The translations under genes were made by a program, and so were the position numbers. The notes beneath the pieces are model-generated. The model saw only the letters and a program-made list of their open reading frames with translations. It was not told the DNA's origin and ran no database searches. This document shows, piece by piece, positions 48,394-58,312 of a DNA stretch of 64,000 nucleotides. How positions within the stretch are numbered: position 1 is the first letter of the stretch; every line of letters starts with the position of its first letter. Source of the stretch: Hymenopellis radicata. Lineage: Eukaryota; Basidiomycota; Agaricomycetes; Agaricales; Physalacriaceae. The stretch lies in NCBI GenBank assembly GCA_015501595.1, contig JADNRX010000009.1, positions 124,001 to 188,000 on the forward strand. The letters are read 5' to 3'.

Positions 48394-50049
48394 TCAAAAT
48401 CCCGGAAGGGCAACACGGCGGTCCTCAAGATACTCCAAAATAGTCAACTTCTTCAAGTTTCCCGCTGGCTCCCATGTATCCATCTCCGCAGGATAATCCT
48501 CCCACGAAACCAGAAACTCGTACGACCCGTCCGCTGCCTGTCGATGGTCCTTTATACAATCCACGATATAATCACCCAACGGATCCCACCTCCGAATCCT
48601 CACATCCTTCAAACCCCTTCGCATATCCCAAGCCTTGGGAAAGACACGTCCCGGCGGACTCCTTCTCCCAAACCGTTCGCGAAGCCTCATACCGCGCGCC
48701 TTGTCGAGTCCTTTTATCAAAGGCAGAACCACTCTAGTATACTTGTCCGTTTCGCAGAGCATGTGTTCGATGTCAGCCAACTCCATCTCCCGATGCTCTG
48801 CATCAACACCATCGAATTGGTACCCGAGACGCGCAAAGTCATTGGGCAGGGACTTTGTGATCTTGCGCAGCGCAGCCTGGAAGATATCCCCCTCTTTCTT
48901 CTCCGCGTCGAGAATGCGCTCTCCGAACATCTTGTACAGACCAGATCGAGCTCCTGGACCGAGAACGACGAAATCCCAAGACGAATAGGGGAAGAGCTTG
49001 GTGTAACCGAGGTTTAAGATGAGTTGGTACGAGTTGAAAGCGCCAAATCCCCAAAAGTTGTCTTTACAGAAATCGAAGATATCGTCTAGGTAGACGTTCG
49101 GTGCTTGGAGCTTGTTCAAGAGCACGTCGCCCTCCATCATCTCTTGGACGATATCGAGGTGATGCCTCCACATATCGACGGTGTTAATGCCTTTGCGCTT
49201 CTGATGAGAGAACCCGTTCTGCTTTTGGTACGCGGCCGAGAACAAGCTTGTGCCATTTTTCTTCGCAGCGTCCAGAACCTTCTCATACTTCCTCCGCTTA
49301 TAGGCAGCCCAAGTCAACGACGGAATCTCCTCAACCAACAACTCCCAAGTCGCGATTTTGTTGAACGTGGTGAAGAGCAGGGTGCGGAAGAGTAGCTCTC
49401 TCGGTTCCTGTGAGCCTTTCTCGATAACCTCGGTGATGAGGTACTGAGACGTTCGGTCGAGGACGCGGAATGTGTTGCAAAAGAACTCTCTTTGGAGGAG
49501 CTTGTTGGTTGTCCATCTACGGCGTAAGTCCATAACTGTTCACGCGTACGAAAAGGTCACTTACGGCGCGGGTAATCCCAACCATCGTCTCTTGGTAATG
49601 CCGAGCCGTTCCGCACAAAGCCAGAGGAAGATGTTGTAGACTATAGTCGGTCTAAGCGTCTGTCCTCTAACAGTGATGGGGTCGTGTAATGGTGCTCTGA
49701 CAGCAGAAAGGAAGGGGATGGATCCGGACGAGCCTGGCGTTTCTGCGTCGTCGGGTTCAAGCCCAGCGAGTGATTCTTGGAGTTGACGCTGATTTAGATC
49801 TTCTTCCTCTTCTACGTCTGTTTCCCCTTCCGCGTCAACGTCACTATCAGTCAACGGGGAGAGTGGTCCTAGTAAGTCGATGTTCAGATTGGCAGGGATA
49901 GTAATGTCTGGTATTGGGAATTCGAATGGAGTGCCTTCTAGGCTATAACCCTTTCGTGTTTGGCGAGCCGTGCTAGCTCGGGAGTATGGGAATGGGGAAT
50001 ATAGAGTGGAGGAAGAGTCCGAGCCTTCGCGTTCGCGAATAGGCGCCAT
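48394..50049 (-). CDS. HMUDK-type helical domain protein with C-terminal chromodomain
   Basis: ATG at 50049 (MAPIREREGSDSSSTLYSPF). The first 150 residues are acidic and Ser-rich (GETDVEEEEDLNQRQ). One intron (donor GTAAGTGACC, acceptor GCCGTAG) joins PAP to WTTNKLLQREFF, followed by FRVLDRTSQYLITEVIEKG, ELLFRTLLFTTFNKIATWEL, LVEEIPSLTW, EVMEGD-type acidic helices, DIFDFCKDNFWGFGAFNSYQ, PYSSWDFVVLGPGARSGLYK and DIEHMLCETDKYTRVVLP. That helical pattern (F.RVLD..SQY, LLFRTLLFT.FNK..TWE, W.FVVLGPGAR.G) is what I recall for the 5-hmdU DNA kinase helical / aGPT-PPlase family, first described from phage hypermodified-base pathways and also found in fungi. The last 55 residues, DYIVDCIKDHR, YEFLVSWEDYPAEMDTWEP, form a chromodomain. 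Likely nuclear and chromatin-bound; base-modification activity is inference. Confidence 0.75.
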
Positions 50050-51005
50050 AAGGTGCGGGGTGCAGACGCTATAATATGGGAAGTGTAATAACATCAGCTT
50101 AACTTGTACGAGAGTTCAAGAGATGCAAACCTAAGTAAGGAGATGTTGGGGCTCAGCAAAAGACGCGTCGTAGTCGGTGGAAGAGCTCCATTTTGAGTTG
50201 TTCTCACGGTTCGGGCACAGCACATCCCATTACCGTTGACATGTATAGCAGACTTGAGCTTTCATATTCGAGTCGCGCCACACATATTGCTGTATATTCT
50301 CTAATCATGGACATGATGCATCGTCCAGTATCTCCATCATGATGAACGTGGATAATCGAAGGTCTCCATGATCCAGTCGAGACGGAGAAGGAAAACGTCG
50401 GGAGAACGACAACTGTTGGAGGCAACATAAATGAGAGAGATCTGAGAGAGATACATCAACGTTTGTTGATGACTTCGTACTTTTGACTGCAGCGCGCCTG
50501 GGAGAAGAAGCTGCTGCAATTTCGCTCGAACGCGCCGCCGGCAGATGCCGTAACCCCTTTATTTTCGACCTTGACCATTTGGAATGTGCAATTTGGAATT
50601 CCTACTGTTGACTTGCTGCTTGGTTGAGTAAACCGTTGCCTTTTGACAACCCTCTCGTTCTCTCGTCCCACTCCACGTTATTTCGCTGCTGGACTCTGGA
50701 ACTAATAAGTAAAAGCCGGAGATTGATACCCGTCCGGGTTTCCCGTCACCGTGTACTCCGATTCCTCGACGACAGGGCATGGAGTCTGCTCCATCTCGTT
50801 GTCAGAGCACGATCTATCGGAGAGGCGGTCGAGAAATCACGTTAATATGAAACGATTCGATCACGTAGGAATGTCACTCAGCGCATCATTACCCTCTTCT
50901 CTGTTAGCGCCCTGACTGGAGGCAGGGAACCAAAACACACGGTACGTGATCTTGTCTTCTTCCTTCACGCTCGTTACCTTACCCTTTCCTTAGCTTCCTA
51001 TTTTC
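50050..51005. other. Divergent intergenic region
   Basis: Between the chromodomain gene (minus) and the membrane protein (plus). It may contain a 5'-UTR intron near 50944 (GTACGTGATC). No gene recognised. Confidence 0.4.
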
Positions 51006-53343
51006 ATGTCTAATGGATACATCATAATCGATGACCAGGATGCCCAGCTCAACTATACTGGGCAGTGGTCTGTGTCGGGGGCTGGCATGGATTATGACCA
51101 GAGCGTACACGCATCAAATGTCTCCGCTTCCTCGATGGCCTTCCGCTTCACTGGTGCGTATTTCTTCCCATCTCGCAGCGCCTCTCTGTCATATATATTT
51201 TCAGGGACGTCCGTATCGCTAATTGGCACCTTCGACGCTGGCGGGTCCTGCTCTGTCGCCGTCTCTCTGGACGGCGAACAACACAAATTCGATTCACCCA
51301 CCGTCACAACAACTTCCCACCAACAGACTATCTGGTCCTCAACGCGTTTGGCGGACACTAATCACACACTCCTTTATTCCATCGAATCATGCTCGGGCAA
51401 TTCTACCTCAGACCCGTATCTGTGGTTTGACTACATTCTCTATGAACCTTCAAGTGATGTGCCATCCGGAGCCAAGTACTTCATCGACGACACAAGCGGT
51501 CAGGTTGAATGGAACGGTCAATGGACACAAAAAGGCGAAGATGGTGACTTCAATTCGACACGTCACGTCCTCCAGAAGGATGCTTCATTACGCTTAAAGT
51601 TTACAGGTGCGGTAACAGTCGTCGCCACGCCAATTTTCACTGACAAATTTTTAGGTTCCAAAGCATCTGTTTACGGGCGAGTGGATAGCAACGTCTCCAC
51701 GCAAGCCGCTTTCTCTCTTGATGGAGGAGGTGCAGAGATTTTCAATGCGCCGTCCTCGGGCGTGGTGCAGCACAACGTCCAATTTTTCTCCTCAAACACC
51801 CTGGACCAGACCGAGCACACCCTTGTCATGACGGCACAGTCAGACGCGCTCTCGATCGATTATTTCATTGTGCGCTCGAACCCTGCCGTAAAGACCGATC
51901 CTGCCGTGGCGGATGGTCATTCTGGCCCTTCAACTTCGATAATTATTGGGGCTGCTGCGGGAGGGGTGGTACTACTCGTAGTCCTCGCTGTGGCATTCTG
52001 GTTCTTTCGGCGAAAACGGAAAGCCCCAACATCAAAGGCCACGTCGAAGGCCGAGGACACTGGTTCTTGTAAGTCTTTCGATTCCAGCTGTCCGTCCCGT
52101 ATCCTAATTATCACATAGTTTGTACTCCGTCTTATCCCCCAACCCCATCTGGCGCGACATTTCACTATTCTACGGAAGACATCGACCTGGGCCCTCCGAC
52201 CACTTATTCATCGTCGGCTCGGCATTCGACTTCGCAGAGGCATGCCAGGATGAGAAGCGTCCACCAACACCATTCTGATGAGGATGTGATATCTTCTGAT
52301 CCAAGAAGAGAGCATCATATGTCTGTGGGTGCAAGTTCTTCAGCTTCATCGGGCCAGTACACGGAGTCAGATGTGTATGCCGTATACGATGATCCTTGTA
52401 AGTACCCTATTTCTTTTCGTCTTATATCTTCTCACGTGTCTTTAGTCCATGTTCCTCCTCCAACGGTTAGCCACTACCCATCCGTTAGCAGCAAGACCAG
52501 CCTTTTACGAGGGCAGAAGACGGACTCCCTTCCTTCTGAGTTTGGCGCATCTGTGCCGAGGAGGAAATCCAAGATGCAGAGTGTGGTGACGAGCAGTGAA
52601 GATCAATCAGAACTCTCGTATGATCTCCCGAGTAGGTCTTCCATTGCTTCCGGCGTTGTTCTTGAATTAAACATACGTTAACAGGCCCGCCTGGGTACGC
52701 CACTCGCTTCCCAACCTCGAGATCTGGGGGCTCTCATATGTCCTCTTCCGACCTGTCCACGACATCGCGGCAAACAGTTTTACACGCTTTGGACCCGTCA
52801 GAAGAATATTTCCCTCCGTTATCCGATTTGAAGAAGCGCACACTTTCAACGGATTTGCGTAATTTCAATTTGAACGAGTATAATGACTGTTTCCTCCCAC
52901 CGACTCGCTATGGTAATTCCAAAATCAACCCTGGTAAGGTGTCGTTTTTATCTTGTCTTGATTCGCGTCTCATGATCCGCAGCTACAGCTTCCTCTTCAT
53001 ACGCACCCCTAATCCTGCTTTCGCTAGCTCTTCCCATCGACATTTGTCTACATCCTCTAGTGGTTCTTCCAGACCGCTTCCTGACCCTAGAAATTACCAA
53101 GCCTCAGATGATGGCGATGGACGGTCGTTGTCCGAGCGCGACGTCAAACGACCTGGTGGGCTGGTGGTGTTGTCGGTGGACGGACTTTCGACGTCTGGGT
53201 CCATGCGTCGGGCACCTGTCGTACATCGCGATAGTGGCTTTAGGATGTACACCCCAGAGCCGAGCGAAGGGCACAGTTCTCATTCTCATTCGCACATGGA
53301 GGAGGACATGGATGAGCTTCCGCCTGTATATACTCCTCGGTAA
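51006..53343 (+). CDS. Single-pass membrane protein with beta-rich ectodomain
   Basis: Begins MSNGYIIIDDQDAQLNYTGQ with no signal peptide visible at this ATG. Two similar ectodomain halves: IIIDDQDAQLNYTGQW with SVSLIGTFDAGGSCSVAVSL, and FIDDTSGQVEWNGQWTQ with SKASVYGRVDSNVSTQAAFS. Each starts with a ..IDD....(Y/W)NG.W motif and contains many N-x-S/T sites, suggesting duplicated beta-sandwich (carbohydrate-binding-like) modules. One TM follows, SIIIGAAAGGVVLLVVLAVA, then the stop-transfer FRRKRK and a long Ser-rich cytosolic tail ending MDELPPVYTPR. Such proteins are numerous in Agaricomycetes; cell-wall sensing is a guess. Six or more introns; stop at 53341-53343. Confidence 0.78.
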
Positions 53344-53515
53344 TCTTCTTGTTTCGGACTTTGCTTTGTATAAACCGCGTGCGGTACTTTGTTATTTACT
53401 TGTTGGGTTCAATGACACTGTAGCTATATACTGCGCGGCCACGGCCGAGAGAGATAGTTATCAGCAGGTGATCGTATAAAAGCTATCATGGTGCGTCTTA
53501 TCTTGCAATTGGACC

Positions 53516-54623
53516 ATGGCTTCTCCGACCCCGTTGGAACTGGTGTTTAAGCATGTAGATGGGTTGGATATTGTTATGGATGTGTACATCCCGGAGTCGG
53601 CGACTGCTGAGAGTCCTGCGCCCATCGTTTTGTGGTGGCATGGTACGTTTATTCATGACCGTTATCTCCTCTTCTAACGCCAGATAGGCGGTGGTCTGCT
53701 GCAGGTACTTATGCATGGCTGTCTTCCAATTCTCCCTTACCAAACTCTTCATTAGGGCACACGAAAAGGTACTCTCTCTGCCGTTCTATACCTGAAAGTT
53801 CACTTGTCTGCTAGCAACCTCCCCTCACCAGCTCCTCTCCCCCTCGACACACCGCATCTGCTTCATCTCCGCCGACTACCGCCTCGCGCCGCAAACCAGG
53901 CTCCCTGACATCCTCGCGGACTGCACCGACGCCGTCGCCTTCCTCTCCTCGCCCGCGTTCGCCGCTGCTGCCGCGCACCGCGCCGACCGGGCAGGGTCAT
54001 CCTCAGCGGGAGCTCCGCGGGCGGGTGGCTCGCGCTCCTCTGTGGCGCCGGGATCGGGATAGGGACTCAGACAAAGGTCCAGGGAGTCGCCGCGCTCTAC
54101 CCGATCACCGACCTCCTCGACGCGTTCTGGACGACGCCGCAGCGGCCTCGGGTGTCCTACCTCGACCGGGCGATAGACAAGGCGGAGTTGGACCCGTTTT
54201 TGGACCCTAAGGGGGACAAGGTGGCGTTTTCGGCGCTGGACAGTCCGAGGGCCATGTTTTATCATTATATGGTGCAGGAGTGAGTGTAGATTGTTTTTTA
54301 TGTAAGGAGGGAGGGAGCTGATGTGTGTGTATGTGTGTAGAGGTATCGAGGCGGAGCTAGTGTTGGGAGGTACGGGGATTCCGCCGGAGACGTATAGTGT
54401 GGCGCCGGCGCTCAGGTCGGGCGGGTATACGCTGCCGCCGACGTATATCGTCCATGGCGACATTGACGATAAAGTCCCAGCGCGGCAGTCGAGGGATGTC
54501 GTCGCCGCTGCACCAGAGGTCCAATACGACGAGCTTGAAGGAGTTGACCATCTCTTTGACAAGAATCCCGACGTCAAGATGGAGAATATGTACTCTTTCA
54601 TGCACAAGGTGTTCAACAGTTAA
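53516..54623 (+). pseudogene. Alpha/beta hydrolase (fold-3), apparent frameshift
   Basis: ATG at 53516: MASPTPLELVFKHVDGLDIV, PIVLWWHGGG (oxyanion HGGG, made across an intron), ISADYRLAPQTRLPDILAD and DAVAFLSSPAFAAAAAHRAD, then RVILSGSSAGGWLALLCG with the nucleophile Ser, YPITDLLDAFWTTP, PPTYIVHGDIDDKVPARQS (likely acid Asp) and LEGVDHLFDKNPDVK (His). All triad parts are seen, but HRADRA and RVILSG are in different frames: one base seems missing in GGGCAGGGTC near 53994. A 38-nt intron (donor GTTCGCC) would also repair the frame but would remove about 12 conserved residues and has no branch site. So this is either a recent loss, a sequencing error, or an unusual intron. Ends TAA 54621-54623. 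Relatives are esterases or lipases of hormone-sensitive-lipase type. Confidence 0.7.
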
Positions 54624-54978
54624 ATCGACAAGATCTATATGTTTGCTCTATTCCCTTTATAGTGCGCAGGCTATGGTGCACTGCTAGTGGCGCTTTACAT
54701 CTACGGTATACTAGTAAGGCATGTATCTAAGTGTCCTTTGAGTATCTAGTTTTGGTTTGCGTGCGCGAATGTGGGCTTGCTTCTGGGTATAGTCCAGTGG
54801 CTGTGTTCGTGGGCGAGAGATTTATAGGTTTTTCGGGTGGCCTTGTTCGGCCTGGAGGGGTATCGTCGAAATTATTCATCTCCACAACGCCGACTTTTTT
54901 CCAGTTGAGAGACCAAGAGACCAAATGATATGTACAATTCGTACCAAGTTGATAATTTAAGCTGAGCGCCTCTAAACA
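54624..54978. other. Convergent 3' region
   Basis: 355 bp between the stops of the hydrolase and the amidohydrolase; nothing recognised. Confidence 0.45.
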
Positions 54979-56230
54979 TCACGCCAATCCAAAAAGTGCC
55001 AATGCATTCCCTCCCCGAACCCCATTCTTCTCATCCTCATCCCATCCAACAACACTCTCAATCGCTTCTAAATTCTCCACCACACTCTTCCACTTCTCCG
55101 TCGCCCCAAGCGGTGGAAAGAAAGGATGATCTGTCCCAAATAACATTCTCTTACTCCCCACTTTCCTATCCGCTTTGACCGTGACATTGCTACCATCATA
55201 TCGCGCCGAACGAGAGATGATCTCGCTAACAAACCCAAGCTCCTCCGGGCCGTACGCCACGGCGTCAAAGAAAAGCTTGCCGAGGTAATACCGGGCATCG
55301 TGCTTCAGGCGACTCGCGACGACTGGGTCGTGTTCGATGCATGACGCCAATCTCGATGACAGTTGAGGGAGCGCCCCACCGGAGTGAGCTAGGAGGATAG
55401 ACAAGTTGGGAAAGCGGTCGAAGACTCCTGATAGGATGAGACGTGCGGTGGCCTTTTTCAGATTAGTTATGGTAAAACGAACAACAAACCATAGTAGACG
55501 CGTACCGTCGTAGTCTCAAACGGAAACCCAAGCGCGAGCGGGAGCACGTGGCCGTTATCCTTTTCTCCCCACGCACTCCCATCAACGCCATAATGTGGAT
55601 GCAAGAACACCACCAAACCCGCTTTCTCGATGGCTTTCCAAACAGGATCGAGCGCGTCGTCGTCCAAGCCCTTACCCACACCCCGAGTGCCCATGATCAA
55701 ACCCTTGAGGTGCGGCAGAGCGGCAATCTGCTCTACACATTCTAGTAAAGCTGAGATTGCTATGTCCGGGACGAGCGGTACAAGTCCAAATCCATATAAC
55801 CGTTTGAGAGATAGGGAAGAAGAAGAAGACTTGAAGGACGGAGAAGTAGCGCAATATTCTTCCAAATCGGCGTTCAGACCAAGTGCGAGCTCGTGCGCAT
55901 CTGCGGCGCTAAGAAAGTCAAGCCACGGGTTCGCAGTGCTAGGACATACTAACATTCAGCCTACAATCCAAGTTGAACTGAGACAACCTACCTGACGAAA
56001 GAAATATCGATCTCATGTCGATCCATGAACTCGAGCTTCTCTTCCCTAGCCCAATACTGCGGCCCCACAGGTCGCCCACCGCTCGGTTCGTTCTCCAAGA
56101 TGAGCAAACGCTCGTCGCCATTGGACAGTGTCATGATCTTGGGCGCAGTAGAGCGCGATCGCAGCCACGCTGCATAACGCGGGAGATAAAGATGTGTGTG
56201 GATATCGACTAGCGGGTGGGCAGAACTCAT
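54979..56230 (-). CDS. Amidohydrolase-2 family protein (ACMSD-like)
   Basis: ATG at 56230: MSSAHPLVDIHTHLYLPRYA holds the HxH metal motif. It continues EEKLEFMDRHEIDISFVR, NPWLDFLSAADAHELALGLN, LYGFGLVPLVPDIAISAL, LPHLKGLIMGTRGVGKGLDD, LDPVWKAIEKAGLVVFLHPH (third His ligand), FPNLSILLAHSGGALPQLSS (AHSGG) and KRMLFGTDHPFFPPLG (active-site Asp), ending near 54979. All metal and catalytic residues of the zinc-dependent amidohydrolase-2 family are present; members include 2-amino-3-carboxymuconate-6-semialdehyde decarboxylase and other non-oxidative decarboxylases or hydrolases of aromatic-derived acids. Three or four introns. Divergent from the FMN oxidase with 242 bp between start codons, which suggests a shared pathway. 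Confidence 0.85.
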
Positions 56231-56472
56231 GATGGTGGCCTAGATGATGAGTGTTCGTCCGTCTGTTTGATTCTGAACGCTTATCGGAAAGTTATCCGCG
56301 GACGCGTTCCCGGCCCCGTTATCTTATCTCTTTTAGCCTGCCACCACCAGCTACTCACCCTTCCAAAAGATAGAGTAATTTCATGCAGAGATAGGACGTC
56401 GCGCCGCCCAGGTATGTACTGACTCTTATCCTTTATCCACCCATCCCAATTCCCTATCGCTCTAACATCAAC
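56231..56472. promoter_or_regulatory. Shared divergent promoter of amidohydrolase and FMN oxidase
   Basis: 242 bp between the two start codons. Compact bidirectional arrangement of two catabolic-type enzymes; no sequence-specific site identified. Confidence 0.5.
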
Positions 56473-58063
56473 ATGTCGTTCAAAGCCGCACTGGAAGCTG
56501 GACAGGACGTCCCCGAGTCATGGTCCTCCTACATGAGCGTCGTCTACAACGGACGGAAGCCACCATCGATTGGGTCATACGATGCCGAGAAACTGGAAGC
56601 CAGGGCGCGCGAAGTTACCAAGTCTAATCCATGTAAGTCCATCCGACAAAGGCTCGCTTACATGTAGTAACGAGCTGCAGCCGCTTTCCTATACGTCTTT
56701 GGCAGCGCCGGATCCTGCTCGAGCGACCGCGCTAACCGCAAAGCATTCGAACGATGGTCCTTCATACCCAAGATGCTGGTCGACGCGTCCGATCGAAATC
56801 TAGAGGTCCGTGCCTTCTCATTCCATTAACCCAAATGACCTTTTAGACGACACTCTTCGGCGTCAAATACAAATCTCCTCTCCTCCTCGCCCCCATCGGC
56901 GTCCACGGCCTGCTCAACAAAGACGGCGAAGTCACCACCGCCCGCGCAGCCGCCAAAGTCGGTATTCCAATGATCATGTCCTCCGCCAGCACCCGCTCCC
57001 TCGAAGTCACTGCCGCAGCAAGCGGTAACGCTCAACGCTGGTATCAGCTATACTGGTTTGCCTCACCGCTTTCCCCTTCAAACTTGCTCCTACTAATCGC
57101 GTCGTAGGCCCCGCTCCGAAGCCATAACCCTCTCCCTCCTCGCGCGCGCCAAATCATGCGGATACACCGCCTGCGTCGTCACCCTCGACACCATGTGCAT
57201 GGGCTGGCGACCCTACGACCTCGACGAGGCCTACCTCCCCTTCATGCACGGCATCGGCATCCAAGTCGGCACCTCCGACCCCGCCTTCATGGCTACCCAA
57301 GGCCTGGAACCGCGTCCAGACGAGCGCATCCCATACCCATTCGATCCCGCCACGCTAGACGCGAAACGCGCTGCCGGAGACGAGCATGAGATCCAGATGA
57401 AGATGCTGGGACGGAATTGGTCGAGGGAGATCCATTCGGGGCTGTTTAGGACATGGGACGAGTTGGCGTTCGTTAGGAAGCATTGGGAGGGTCCGTTAAT
57501 CATTAAGGGTATCTTGGCGGTGGATGACGCACTCAAGGCGATGGAGGTGGGATGCGATGGGATTGTCGTGTCCAACCACGGTGAGGATCAGATCTCGTAA
57601 ATAAAACATTGCACGTCCGCTCATCCTTCTTGTTTCTATTAAAGGTGGTCGCCAAGTGGACGGATCCATCCCTGCGCTGGTGGCACTTGAGAAGATCACA
57701 GCAAATCCTGTGATTCGCGAAGCGCAAACAGCCGGGAAATTTACGGTCCTCTTTGATTCGGGTATTCGTCGCGGAAGTGATATTATCAAGGCTATCGCCA
57801 TTGGCGCTCAGGCCGTCCTTCGTGAGTCCCATTCCATTCCCTGCCTCCAAGGCTGTGGCGGTTACTAATAGTCAATAGTCGGACGCCCTTTCATGTATGG
57901 TCTTGCCATCAGTGGGGAGCAAGGCGTGGAGGAAGTCGTACGCGGGATACTCTGCGAGGCGGAGATCACCTTGGGGTTATGCGGTTTCAAGTCATTGGAC
58001 GAGATATGGGGCAAGCGCGAGGCAGTCATGGAAAAGATGGAGTTGGGGTACTTTTCCTCCTGA
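56473..58063 (+). CDS. FMN-dependent 2-hydroxyacid oxidase/dehydrogenase (lactate oxidase-like)
   Basis: ATG at 56473: MSFKAALEAGQDVPESWSSY, AFERWSFIPKMLVDASDRNL, TLFGVKYKSPLLLAPIGVHG, LNKDGEVTTARAAAKVGIPM, IMSSASTRSLEVTAAA and RWYQLYWPRSEAITLSLLA, then DELAFVRKHWEGPLIIKGIL, IVVSNHGGRQVDGSIPALVA (catalytic His with HGGR), TVLFDSGIRRGSDIIKAIA (FMN phosphate loop) and LLGRPFMYGLAISGEQGVEE; stop TGA 58061-58063. Complete TIM-barrel with catalytic His, Lys in IIKGI and flavin-binding residues, so it should oxidise an L-2-hydroxyacid to the 2-oxoacid (or act as lactate 2-monooxygenase). No cytochrome b5 domain and no mitochondrial presequence. Six introns. Part of this gene is duplicated, inverted, at 2205-2595. 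Confidence 0.92.
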
Positions 58064-58312
58064 CATTGATGAATAAGTGAGTGGCGGTTAGGAATATTTT
58101 GAAACATGAACAAGAAAACTTCGCGCTGTATGCGCGGAATGCCGAGTCAATATCGTCCGAGTTTATTCTTTGCCTAGGCTTACATGAACAACGACATCAG
58201 ACATTTTCACGGCAAAGTACCCCCCATTGACTCCAAGGATAAGTATCGCAAGAGCAAAATTCTCTATTACTGCAACTTGCAACTCGTAATACAAAACGAA
58301 AAGCACAATCGC

